This document shows positions 26,681-37,830 of a stretch of DNA of 64,000 nt, piece after piece (position 1 is the stretch's first letter; every line of letters starts with the position of its first letter). The notes under the pieces were generated by a model. That model was not told the origin of the DNA, did not search any database, and was given only the letters and a program-made list of their open reading frames with translations. Position numbers and translations under genes: made by a program. Source of the stretch: Magicicada septendecula (Eukaryota > Arthropoda > Insecta > Hemiptera > Cicadidae); assembly GCA_034769895.1 (NCBI GenBank), contig CM068367.1:316323986-316387985 (forward strand). The letters run 5' to 3'.

Positions 26681-27613
26681 CTGGAACATTTACTCTTCAC
26701 TTTTTTTTCCATTTGCGACTTTCTTTCAATTATTTTTTTGAAAGAAACTACTTAGTTTTGGTCGTACAATCAAATACAATTTGTCATGAGACTCAAATAC
26801 ATGAATTGTATAATTTAAAATCTATAAAAATTTCTTTTAACTAAAAAATATTGATACAAATTTTAACATGACAACTGGCTAACTTTAAATTCTATCAGCG
26901 ATAACTGCTTATTACTTTGCATCTGACACGGACAGTACGGTTAGTCCAGGCATTAAATAACCCCAGGGGTATAAATATACGTACTATACAGAATACTAGG
27001 AGAGTATATATATTTGGAAACTCATGGTATGATTTGCCCCAAACATCAAAAGCATGTGGTGTGGTATAACTGAATAAAATGGAAAAGTTATCCCAAATGC
27101 CTTGAAATGACTACCAATGTACATATATAATGAATGTCATGACAGTTTATTAATGTGTTAAAAACATAAAACATAATTACTAAACATGGAAAGAATTATG
27201 TAATGAATTACTACAAAATACATTCGCATACTGCGTACTACTGCTTGAATTGCACTATTTTTTTAATGCATTATTCTTTTGCATGATAAAATATTAAATA
27301 ACATGAACACACTAATCAGTGAATTTTTCTGAATCGCCAAATGTGGTTTGCGGTTATGTTCACATTTTCTAGTATAATTTTAAGTTCAGCTGCAACGATT
27401 TAAAGACGTTACTTTAATCCTATAGTCCTCTTTTATTATAATTAAACTTTTTTAGAGTACTATCTGTTTTCTGACAAAAACCTAACTTAACATTTTTTTA
27501 TTTTCTAGGAGCAAAACGTTAATTATTTTAAACATAATGTATTAAAGTAAAAAATAATACATTTAACTTGTAACGTTAAATATGATAACAGTTTTTATGA
27601 GTCTCAAATATGC
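26681..27613. other. Intron 3, acceptor-side part
   Basis: AT-rich; no feature seen. Confidence 0.45.
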
Positions 27614-27697
27614 ATGCTTGCTCATGCTCTCATGAGCATGCATGCAAGCATACATATGTGCACGCACACGCATGCACTTGCGCACACGCACACACAA
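27611..27697. repeat. Hairpin plus alternating purine-pyrimidine tract
   Basis: ATGCTTGCTCATGCTC (27614-27629) pairs with GAGCATGCATGCAAGCAT (27634-27651) across a 4-base loop with one internal mismatch. The next ~45 bases are mostly CA/CG/CATG alternation, a composition able to form Z-DNA. Confidence 0.7.
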
Positions 27698-28974
27698 TAT
27701 GTACTAGCACACATTCTTATTTTCAAGAGTCCTGTAGAGTTCATTTGAAGATTACACATCTCATAGTAATTATCTGTATTTATATAAAAGTAGTCTACTT
27801 TATACCAGGTAAAACCCATTAGTATCCTTCTGGAAATAAAATTTTTCAATGAAACAATTTTAACATTCACAGAGGTGAAAAATATGGTTAACAGGAGAAA
27901 ATTACAACTAACTGAAAATTCCAAGTGTTATTTATTAGTGTTCAATAACATTATAAATTCCAAAATAAATGAAGGTTATACATTTCAAGAAGTTTTAGTT
28001 TTGCAGATTATTACTCAGTATATGAGAGTGCACAGTCTAAAGTCAGAAAGTTACATTACTTTTCAATGGTCATGACTGTTTAATCAATTAAAATGTCAGA
28101 AAATGATCTGAGCATTAAGAGTAAGTATATGCACAAACTTTGATGTACTACTGGATATTAATTCTACTGAACTGCAGACTACAATCATAAGCTGAAAGAA
28201 AACTCAGTGTCATAAACTACATGCACAGAAAGCAGTTACACATGGATTATAGCAGCCAAGTACATTTGTTTTTAAACACACACTAAATTTATATGTGTTA
28301 TTATCATCAGTTAGCAGATAAAACTTTTATGTGAAAAATGCTAGACCATAAACATTAACATTTGAAATGATGTTTGGAAAGGCCATAAACATACATTCTG
28401 TTAGCAGCTGTGGAGATTCATAAATACTGTCTGTTCATTAAACAATTTGTATATTCATACAAATGTCCTTGAATCCACAGGCTTCTCAAAATCATAAAGT
28501 TTTGTTAACTAACAGTGGATGATGTCAAGTTAACATTTACACTTATTTTTTCTACAAAAATGACCTTTACTTTAAGTCATCCTTCATTTTTATATGTGTC
28601 TGCATAACAACAATTTATGAAACACTACAAATTCACATTTATTAAATTCACTATCTCGAGAAATACTTGCCTACTTTATTACAAATAACAGCATTCAGTT
28701 TCAAAAACTGCATAACATGGAGTTAACATACAGGTGACTTTTCTTAGAGAAAATATTTTAGAAAATGGGAGCAAAGTCATTTTTGGAGACTCTTAAACTA
28801 CAACACGTTACAGAACTCATTTATAAAAATTCATTTGAAAAAATCGGACCAACGTATCAGCACACGAAAACTAGATCCACTATTATAACTGAACATTGTC
28901 AAATAATAACGTAACTTAGCACACGAAACGTATGTTACAAAAATAAATGAAGTAATTGTCTGCAAATTAATTAA
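27698..28974. other. Intron 3 sequence, nothing recognised
   Basis: AT-rich; the short frames at 27622-28075 are not protein-like. Confidence 0.45.
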
Positions 28975-29080
28975 AAATAATATATAATTATAAATTAAAT
29001 TATTAATTACAATAATAAATTAATAATAATTATAAGTTAAATTATTAATTTAATTTATAATTGTAATTTATATATATTCG
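28975..29080. repeat. A/T-only self-complementary tract
   Basis: About 100 bases almost wholly of A and T, with complementary halves (AATATATAATTATAAATTAA against TTAATTTATAATTGTAATTTATAT), able to form cruciforms. It lies about 230 bp downstream of exon 3 in the gene's direction. Confidence 0.7.
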
Positions 29081-29309
29081 AAAGAAATAAAACTGTAACT
29101 TCTTGGTACAACAACTGTAAAATATTAATGTTCTGTGAATTTTATATGATCTGTTCTATTAATACAAAAATAAATTCGAGTGTAAGCAGCTGAATTTAAT
29201 AATTTACTTAAAAGTACATGTCTATATATACATATATAATTCAGAATATGTTCAGAAGATTAAAGGTTTAAAATAAGCTTGTTACTTCTGAATACAAAAT
29301 ACTACACAC

Positions 29310-29461
29310 CTGCCTGTCCCGTTCAGCCATAGATTTGTTGTCAATGTCAGATGCTGGCTTCCCATGTTCTGGTTTCTCACGTATTTTTTCCATAATAAAT
29401 GCCAAAACAGCCATTATAGCATCACTACCACCAGAAATTAAGCACACTCTCTCTGTTGTAC
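29310..29461 (-). CDS. ps: Nova/pasilla exon 3: end of KH1 and linker
   Basis: Coding exon of 152 nt; acceptor ttatctttag before 29461, donor GTGTGT after 29310. It completes the glycine of the YPG motif begun in exon 2 and ends in phase 0. The product starts TTERVCLISGGSDAIMAVLA and FIMEKIREKPEH, the last strand and helix of KH1, followed by a short charged linker (KPASDIDNKSMAERDRQ) that leads straight into KH2. TTERVCL and EKIREKP are strongly conserved in Nova proteins. The donor GTGTGT departs from GTAAGT and is probably weaker. The left LTR of the gypsy element begins 111 bp upstream of this exon in the intron, leaving the acceptor and tract intact. Confidence 0.95.
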
Positions 29462-29572
29462 CTAAAGATAATAATAACAACTTTAAAATAATATTCACAA
29501 TTAGAAGGAATCTATTATTTTTTAAACTTTGCTGTCAGGGATACAAAGATAGTACTATAATAATATTAATAT

Positions 29573-30156
29573 TGCTACGACAGCACAGAACAATCTACGC
29601 GTTTATTGAATGTGCCAGAAAGATCTCGATGTAAGCGTGTGGTGTACGTGCTACTAGATGCATTTTGCGAGAATCTTCTCGACTGTGCCGGGCTTCGCTC
29701 CGGCGCTCGGACTGTGTCAAGGCCGTAGTAATTACGTAGTTCACGAGAGATAAGACGCAGTTTGGAAGCTTCTGGTGTGTGAGCGTGACTATAAATACAT
29801 CAGGTAGCGGCCTTAGTTTTCAGTTCCATGCGAGATATTGGTTAGTGCGGTTCGAGAGTATTAGTGCGATATATTTCCAGAGCGGTTCGAGTTATTACTG
29901 TGTACGTTCAAGTAGTTATTATTGAAGTGTTGCATTTTATAATCAGACGGTATAATTGTAATACAATTGAGGTTTAATATTTGTGGACATTTTATTATGT
30001 GTGTACAATTTTCATTTGATTTGTTGTAGAGACTGTGTTGTTAATTACGAACTATTTTTACTGTAACAATTAAAGGTGTGATTAGTGACTTAATTGGTGT
30101 CTTGTACTTATTTTGTTTCCACTGTACCTACGACGATCGAGCAGACCGTCGTAACA
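29573..30156 (+). repeat. Left LTR
   Basis: 584 bp, starting TGCTACGACA and ending GTCGTAACA (TG...CA ends). It matches the right LTR with 13 substitutions. The outer bases form an inverted repeat (TACGAC near the start, GTCGTA at the end). Confidence 0.97.
29790..29824 (+). promoter_or_regulatory. LTR promoter: TATA box and initiator
   Basis: TATAAATA at 29790-29797 and the arthropod-type initiator TCAGT at 29820-29824, with about 32 bases between the TATA start and the initiator A. The same arrangement is kept in the right LTR (TATAAATA at 35348). This predicts the U3/R border near 29822. A possible poly(A) signal ATTAAA is at 30069-30074. Confidence 0.7.
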
Positions 30157-30157
30157 G

Positions 30158-30175
30158 TGGTGTCAGAACTGGGAT
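30158..30175 (+). other. Primer binding site, probably tRNA-Leu
   Basis: TGGTGTCAGAACTGGGAT starts one base after the left LTR. From memory of arthropod tRNA-Leu(CAG), its 3' end is complementary to TGGTGTCAGAAGTGGGAT, so this site differs by one base. tRNA-primed minus-strand DNA synthesis would start here. Confidence 0.7.
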
Positions 30176-30236
30176 AGAACGGTTAATAGTGGATACTTTT
30201 TACAAGACGAGTGTGATTCGTAATTAATCGGTAAAC

Positions 30237-31535
30237 ATGGATCCCAGTCAGATGATGGAAGCTTTACAAACACTGCTGCGGCAGACACAGGAAGAAGCAG
30301 AAAGACGACAAAAGGAAGAACGAAGACAGGAAAGAGAAGAGGCTGAGGAACGTCAGAAAGCACTAATGCTAGAAACAGAAGAAAGACAAAAAGATAAAAC
30401 GGAAGCTCTCTTTGAAACTATGCAGAAACAGTTGCAAGAACATAGTACCGCAGAATTGGGTCTCCTACGAGGTGAGCTTAATAAACAAGTTACTAAAATA
30501 TCGGAGGTACAAGAATCAATGACATTAAAAATAGCTGAAGTAGAAAAATCTGTCTAGAGTGTTGAAGAATCGATGTCTACAAAAATATCTGAAGTAGAAA
30601 AATCTGTCTTGACTGTGGAAGAAACTATGTCAACAAAAATAACTGCAGTAGAAGACTCGATTACAAATATAAAACAGCAGATTAAAAATGAAGTCGAGCA
30701 GTGTCTGAAATTACAACCAAAACAACTTTGTGAACAGACTGTACCAATGATAAAGACAGAAAAAGACGCAGAAAATACGTCAATAGAGAAAGTAACTTTG
30801 CCTTCAGTAGGGACAGTTCATGTCAAAGCTCCAAACTTTGATGGAAGCAGTCACTGGGCAACGTACCTCCGCCAATTTGAAGCTGCTGCATGCGCAAATA
30901 ATTGGACAGAGAAAGACAAGGCAGTCTCACTCGTTCTCGCATTAAAAGGACCCGCGGCAGAATTACTACAGAAAGTGCCACCTGACAGCCAGAACATCTA
31001 TGCCGAGTTGATAAAAGCTCTAGAATTACGGTATGGTGATAAACATTTGCAAGATGTGTACTGCACCCAGTTGCGAGCAAAGCGACAGCATTCCGGGGAG
31101 AGTCTTCAAGAGTTTGAAGCAAGTATCGACAGACTAATTAGACTGGCCTATCCTGAAGCGCCAGAAGATTTTCGAACGCGTTTTGCGATGCAGACATTTA
31201 CTGCCGGTGTCCGAGATAACGAACTACAGCAAGTGTTACGAATGGCAAGACACCAGAACAGTGCGGACGCCCTGGTACATGCTTTGCAATCTGAGGCCGC
31301 CAAATCAGCGTCTGGTTGGACAAGTCATAAAGTGCGCGCTAAAAGATTGTGACGGCACAGACGATGAGGAAGAAGAACAGGGAACAGAGACTCGACGGTT
31401 GGCGCCACAGAATAAAATAAGAAAGGATGGAAGACCGAAGTGTTATAGATGTGGGAAACCTGGACATCTACAATGAGATTGTCGGGTTAGAATTCAGCAG
31501 CAGGGAAACGAGCAGTAGTCGGTACAACGGGGCGT
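30237..31535 (+). pseudogene. gypsy gag, broken
   Basis: Starts at ATG 30237 (MDPSQMMEALQTLLRQTQEE). The first ~150 residues are a charged coiled coil with repeats of the type KISEVEKSV / KITAVEDSI. A retrotransposon gag (capsid-like) domain follows, with FDGSSHWATYLRQFEAAACA, then ALKGPAAELLQKV, and LRAKRQHSGESLQEFEASID. The end carries a CCHC zinc knuckle (CYRCGKPGH at 31440-31466) that binds RNA. Lesions: TAG at 30555-30557, a frame change near 31320-31350, and TGA at 31474-31476, which falls inside the knuckle between Q and the last D-C. Gag would form the particle; here it would be truncated early. Confidence 0.9.
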
Positions 31536-34500
31536 GTGCTGACTAACTGGAGGAATGAAGCCCCTAGACAATACGCAATTTCTACACTTCAGAAAAACAG
31601 CGGGAGCTTGGTAGTTACCGGATTTGTTCAAGAAAGGCCAACCTCGATTACAGTTGACACAGGCGCAACAGTTTCTATTGTGCGCCCCGACGTGGTGAAA
31701 GATCTCAAGCCAATCTGGTGCTCTTGCAGCTTGCTAACAGCTACTGGACGGCCTGTAAAAGTGTATGGAAAAGTGGAGATACACCTACGCCTCGGTAGAC
31801 TTGAGTTTAATCATCAAGTACTTGTTGCAGACATTGTGGATGAAGCAATTCTTGGTGTGGACGTTATGAATGCATACGGATTTATAGTCGACTTCAAAAA
31901 TAATGTCTTGAGAATCGGAGGCGAAGAGGTAATGCTATCAACAATGACGACAGCAGAAAAATCGATGGACGTCATAAACCAAGTGGCCGTAACTGTTCCG
32001 CCAAACTCCGAAAAGATCATCATGGTTAGAACTGCGGTAGATACTAGGGGCAATCAGTGCTCTATATTCGACCCCAGGTAGTCAGCACACCGGGCATACT
32101 AATTGCCAGAAGTTTAGTAAAACCTGACGAAACCGGAAACGTACCTATTAGAGTGGCGAATATTTTGGATCAAGCTATCACTTTACAAAGCAATACACTA
32201 TTAGGCAAATTGACTCCTGTGGCCTGGGTAGCCGGAATAACGCAACGAAGATCCAGTTCTTCGGATACTTCTAAATTACCAGAGGAACTGCAAGAATTAT
32301 TGAACAGATCTTCTAACGACCTCTCAAGTGGTGAGGTAAAAGAACTCGGACAGTTTTTACACGAATTCAAAGATTGTTTTGCAGTTTGGGGACAGTCACT
32401 GGGAAGAACCTCTCTTGTGCAACATCGATCAATACCGGGGACACAACACCGATACGCCAACCTCCTCGAAGGCCTCCATTATCTAAACAAGAGGAGATGT
32501 CTCGGTTAGTACAGGACATGTTGACAGAGGGAGTAATCGAACCTTCGTCAAGTGCTTGGTCTTCCCCTGTAGTGCTGGTAGCGAAGAAGGATGGTGGACT
32601 GCGTTTCTGCGTAGACTACCGGAGGTTAAATGACGTTACAAAGAAAGACTGCTATCCATTACCTCGCGTTGACGATACACTCGACACGTTGTCCGGAGCA
32701 CAGTGGTTTTCCACATTGGACCTGAAGAGTGGATATTGGCAAGTGGGTCTTCATCAAGAAGACGAGGAAAAGACCGCTTTCTCGACCCCAAGTGGCTTAT
32801 TCCAATTTAACGTCATGCCATTTGGACTCTGTAATGCACCGGCAACATTTGAGAGATTGATGGACCTGATACTCCAAGGCCTGACGTGGAAAACTTGCCT
32901 TGTTTACTTAGACGATGTCATAGTGATCGGGAAGACTTTCGAAGATCATTTGGAAAACCTTAAGGAAGTTCTAACTAGAATTCACGGTGCACAACTGAAG
33001 CTGAGCCCGAAGAAGTGTTCTCTATTCCAGAAGGAAGTACAGTATTTGGGCCATCTGGTTTCGGCAGCGGGCGTTAGCATGGATCCTAATAAAGTATACA
33101 CCATAAGAGACTGGCCAGTTCCGAAGAATAAACACAAAGTTCGGAGTTTCCTGGGGTTATGCTCATATTACCGACGTTTTGTGAAAGGCTTCGCTACTAC
33201 TGCTAAACCACTACATGAGCTAATGGAAAATAAACGAAACTTCCAATGGTCGAGAGAGTGTGAACAAGCATTTAGAACGTTGAAGATTGCATTATGTTCG
33301 CAGCCAATTCTCGCTTTTCCAGCTTCCGAAGGGAAGTACATCGTAGACACAGACGCAAGCATACTGGTCTAGGAGCAGTTCTGTCTCAAGTGCAGAACGG
33401 TGAAGAACGAGTAATAGCGTATTACAGCAAGACACTTTCTAAACCAGAGAGAAATTATTGTGTTACAAGAAGAGAGTTGTTGGCAATTGTCAGAGCTTTG
33501 GAGCACTTTCATAAATACCTCTATGGGAGAGAGTTTTCACTACGTACTGACCATGCTGCACTTGCATGGCTCTTGAGATTTAAAAATCCGGAAGGACAGT
33601 TGGCAAGGTGGCTCGAACGTCTGCAAGAGTACAACTTCAAGGTACAACATCGGCGGGGGCGCCTGCACGGTAATGCACATGGCTTATCACGAAGACCATG
33701 CCCGGAAGACTGCCGACATTGCCACAGAAAGGAAGAACAAAACTCAGGCGAACATGTTCAAGCCATCACTGTAAATTTCCTGGCTGATGGCTGGACAACA
33801 CAAGACTGTCGACAAGAACAGATGACTGATAAAGACATTGGACTGATCTTGACAGCAAAAGAGGAAGGTTGCCGCCCGGATTGGTAAGATATCTGCCATG
33901 GTTCCGAAGTGCTGAAGGGCTACTGGGCACAATGGGAATCTCTCACCTTAGAAAACGGATTGCTGAAAAGGGCTTGGGAAAGTGCAGGATGGACGAGACG
34001 TGGTCATGCAGTTGATAGTTCCCCGAAGTAAAGTGCAGTCTGTTTTGAAGGAGATGCATGATGGAACATCTGGAGGCCATCTTGGCGTTAACAAAACCCT
34101 TGACAAAATATGGAAGCGATCTATTGGCTTCATCTTCGCCACAACGTAGAGGAATGGGTTCGGACGTGTGAAATATGTGCTGCAAGCAAGGGCCCACAAA
34201 CCAGAAGCAGGGGAAAAAATGGGACAGTATAACGTTGGACAACCTTTCGAGAGAATTGCCTTAGACATTGCTGGACCATTCCCAGTTACTGACGATGGAA
34301 ACCGGTACATCATGGTTGTAGGTGACTACTTTACTAAGTGGGTGGAAGTCTACACAATTCCAAATCAGGAAGTTACCACTGTGGCAAAGCAGTTAGTTCG
34401 CAACTTCTGTTGCCGTTATGGAGCCCCTATGGAAATCCATATGGATCAAGGGAGAAATTTCGAATCAGGAGTGTTTAAAGAATTATGCCGTCTACTCGGA

Positions 34501-35119
34501 ATTCGAAAGACCAGGACAACGCCTCTGCATCCTCAGTCGGACGGGATGGTTGAGAGATTCAACAGGACACTTGAGCAGCATCTTTCGAAAGTTGTTGACG
34601 AGAACCAAACAGACTGGGACCAACGTATACCACTATTCCTTATGGCGTATAGGTCATCAGTTCATGACACAACCAGCATGACTCCAGCAAAATTGGTGTT
34701 TGGGCGGGAGATTCGTCTTCCTGGGGACTTGATGTTTGGATCATCTGAGACTCAGTCCCAAGAGCCAAAGAACTATTCCTCGCAATTAGAAAACCAACTG
34801 CGAGAAATGAATCGCTTGGTAAGAAGACGGCTGAAGATTGCCAGTGATAAAATGAAAACTCGGTATGACATTCGCAGCAATAGTGTGGGTTTCCAAGAAG
34901 GAGATCACGTCTGGTTGTTCAATCCAAAGCGCCGTCGTGGTCGCTCACCTAAGCTTCAGTCTAACTGGGAAGGACCCTACACTGTAAAAAAAAAGGATTA
35001 ACGATGTTGTTTATCGGATTCAACAGGAAGGGCAGCGAAAGTTCAAGGTCGTCCACCTAGATCGCCTGGCTAAATACAAATTTAGAGACGCTTTGCCAGT
35101 TCGGGACGAACACGCTTAA
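31536..35119 (+). pseudogene. gypsy pol: protease, RT, RNase H, integrase, broken
   Basis: Domains in order: aspartic protease (DTGAT near 31655; AILGVDVM near 31846), reverse transcriptase (FSTLDLKSGYWQ near 32710; YLDD at 32905-32916), RNase H (DTDAS near 33345, RRELLAIVRAL, RTDHAAL), integrase (HDGTSGGHLGVNKT zinc-binding start near 34056; DDE core with ALDIAGPF, HMDQGRNFE and GMVERFNR), and a GPY/F-type end (NWEGPYTV). It should end at TAA 35117-35119. Frame changes lie near 32060, 32440-32505, 33360, 34120 and at a run of nine A at 34986-34994; TAA at 33885-33887 is a stop. In RNase H the usual NADGLSR aspartate is H (33678-33680). The enzymes would copy the RNA and insert the DNA, but no intact polyprotein exists. 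Confidence 0.93.
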
Positions 35120-35130
35120 GGAGGGGGCAG
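35118..35130 (+). other. Polypurine tract
   Basis: AAGGAGGGGGCAG lies directly before the right LTR and overlaps the pol stop codon; it would prime plus-strand DNA synthesis. Confidence 0.85.
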
Positions 35131-35714
35131 TGCTACGACAGCACAGAACAATCTACGCGTTTATCGAATGTGCCAGAAAGATCTCGATGTAAGCGTGTGG
35201 TGTACGTGCTACTAGACGCATTTTGCGAGAATCTTCTCGACTGTGCCGGGCTTCGCTCCGGCACTCGGACTGTGTCAAGGCCGTAGTAATTACGTAGTTC
35301 ACGAGAGATAAGACGCAGTTTGGAAGCTTCTGGTGTGTGAGCGTGACTATAAATACATCGGGTAGCGGCCTTAGTTTTCAGTTCCATGCGAGATATTGGT
35401 TAGTGCGGTTCGAGAGTATTAGTTCGATATATTCCCAGAGCGGTTCGAGTTATTACTGTGTGCGTTCAAGTAGTTATTATTGAAGTGTTGCGTTTTATAA
35501 TCAGACGGTATAATTATAATACAATTGAGTTTTAATATTTGTGGACATTTTATTACGTGTGTACAATTTTCATTTGATTTGTTGTAGAGACTGTCTTGTT
35601 AATTACGAACTATTTTTACTGTAACAATTAAAGGTGTGATTAGTGACTTAATTGGTGTCTTGTACTTATTTTGTTTCCACTGTACCTACGACGATCGAGT
35701 AGACCGTCGTAACA
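35131..35714 (+). repeat. Right LTR
   Basis: 584 bp with the same TG...CA ends as the left LTR. The 13 differences are all substitutions, mostly transitions. Confidence 0.97.
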
Positions 35715-36429
35715 ATACATACAACTAACATTATGTTAGTTATGTTATGTTCATGATACACTTCAATAAAGCAATGTAATAGTGATAAATTAAGTAAAGC
35801 AAAATGTCGGCCAGATTTACATAAATTTATTTAATTTCAATTAAAATTGTCTCACAAGGCACATGATGAACATTGTACCAATTAATTATCAAGAATAATA
35901 ATCACCTGATAATTATCATGATAATTTATTTTAAAAACTCTTGATAACACTGTACAACAATGAAAATGTAAATTGAACAAAACTAGTAAATTCTTACAGA
36001 TTTTGTACTGCTGAAAAGTAGCTCTAGTTTTCATTTTACATGTTGGTAACAATTAGATAATATTTTGGGAAAGTTATGCTAAGTTAAAAACATTGCTGCA
36101 CTTGAGTGGCAATACCGTGTTAGTTATTAACAATTAGCTACTTAAGTTCATGATCTTACTTTTGTGTTTCCACTTTAGCAGGAAATAACTCCTGCCCAAA
36201 ATTTCGAATGATTTTTGTTTCTTTTTTTCAGACATGTGTTTTGTGTGTGAACATTATTAGGGCTACTAGTTATATTTTTGGCAAAGATACACAATATTAG
36301 TGATATTTGTTACATTTGACCAAAAATACCATAAGATTGTGTGAACAGTTCAGGTAACGTTTGGTATTTTGTGGTATTGTCTTCTCAAAGACAGGCAATA
36401 ACCATTAATTAGAAAAGTCTACCACTGTT
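35715..36429. other. Intron 2 sequence
   Basis: AT-rich; nothing recognised except a TAACATTATGTTAG... palindromic patch next to the LTR. Confidence 0.45.
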
Positions 36430-37060
36430 ACTTTGGTTGCAAGATTGGAGACCAGGATAAATCCTGGGAACCACACATTGTTTACAACACTTATGCCCAT
36501 AATGTAAGGAATTGGATTAATGGGAAAGGACATTCAACGCTCTTTGCTGTCCTCATGATCCCTAGATCCACCAACCCACCAACCACCAACCATGTAAGAG
36601 ACTGCAACTTTTGCATGGTAACCCCTGTTCAGCAGGGAATTTCTAGGGAAAAATGTGAACAATTGTTTATCCCAACATTCCACCTGCCATCATCCAGTTC
36701 CACATCGAGACGGACTACCAGTACCTGAACTACCACGAGGAGAAACCAGTACCTCCTCCACGAGGAGGAAAGAAGTTACACTGAAAGTGAATTTCCTGAG
36801 CTTAGTACATCCCAGGATCCTGAGTTTATTGTCAATATGCCATCTTCTAATGAGTCTTACAGACTCACCCAAAATGAGCTATGTGATCTCATAAGAGATT
36901 TAGATCTTTTCACAAGTAAAGCTGAGCTTTTATCTTCATGACTCCAGCAGTGGAATTTACTGGAAGAAAATATAAACATCATCTAAATGAATGTATCACT
37001 TTGAGAAAAGAATGTTGGAAAGTGGCTATAAAAATGTCCAGTGTACTTTTCTAAATGTGT
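36430..37060 (+). pseudogene. Relic of a multi-copy arthropod protein, N-terminal half
   Basis: Fragments in several + frames recall a protein present in many copies in arthropod genomes and of unknown function: RDCNFCMV near 36600 (family pattern TNHVxDCYFC), a HHPVPHRDGLPVPELP-type segment near 36680, then QNELCDLIRDLDLFTSKAEL at 36872-36932 and LQQWNLLEENI. Stops and frame changes are frequent. A second relic, at 50560-51300, covers the following part of the same protein family. Both are probably transposon-borne or retro-copied sequence. I know the family only by pattern, so no function is assigned. Confidence 0.5.
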
Positions 37061-37830
37061 GGTTTATTTTTCTATTAGTTTAACTATCTTAATCTATGTA
37101 GAGCTTATTTTAGTACTCAGGAAACATTCCATCTTCCTTTATTTTACTTTCTATGCAAAATTAACATGTATTTCTGTATTTAGATTGAATTGTTTGTACT
37201 AGTTTTCTGTTTATATTTAAAAATACTGATTATAATATATCAGTTGCTATACAGAACTTCACCAATTACTCAATTCAATCTTCAACAGATGTGTTTCATT
37301 TTATTATTTATTAAATATTTATTGAATAGTGAAATAAATATTTAACATTATAATTGAAGCACATATGTCCAAAACTGGAGCTAAGTATTTGTTTTGATGA
37401 TCATATTTTTTCAAATTTTGTTCAAATAAATGTTAAAAATCCAAATTTAAGCTATTTACACGCATTTTGTCAAAATTTGTTGAACAGTGTAATTGCTTCA
37501 ACTGATGAGATCATTAAAAAATATTAATGGCTGTATTAACTTGCCACTTTCTGATGAAAATATTTTTTAAAATATGCATATATTCTACTTCTGAACTTAT
37601 TTAATTTTGTTACGTGCAAACTGACTACATGACTGTGATGTGTCTTTTATATACCTTATGGCCATGAACAAGCAGGTACCATAACAGTACTTACTTCATA
37701 GTAACAGTGAAATAATTGTGTCAATAAAAGCTACTGCAATTTTAATGATATTTGATATAACAAATAAACTAAATAGCAGCATGTTCAAGGAGTGTATTCC
37801 TATCAACAGCAGCAGCTCTAAAAAAAAAAT
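37061..37830. other. Intron 2 sequence
   Basis: AT-rich DNA left of element copy B. No feature seen. Confidence 0.45.

Larger units (their letters stand above)
29573..35714 (+). mobile_element. Ty3/gypsy LTR retrotransposon, full length, disabled
   Basis: A 6.14-kb element with two 584-bp LTRs, a tRNA primer site, gag, protease, reverse transcriptase, RNase H and integrase in the Ty3/gypsy order, and a polypurine tract. I count 13 substitutions and no indels between the LTRs (about 97.8% identity), so the insertion is fairly recent. Internal frames carry about nine stops or frameshifts, so it cannot act on its own. Flanks are ATAT on the left and ATAC on the right, a possible 4-bp target duplication with one change. 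Pol resembles the 412/mdg1 group, a tentative placement. No envelope gene is present. It sits in Nova intron 2 in antisense orientation. Confidence 0.97.

Noticed and set aside
29838..29855. GGTTCGAG resembling a tRNA B box
   Set aside because: It lies within the LTR and there is no A box or cloverleaf around it.
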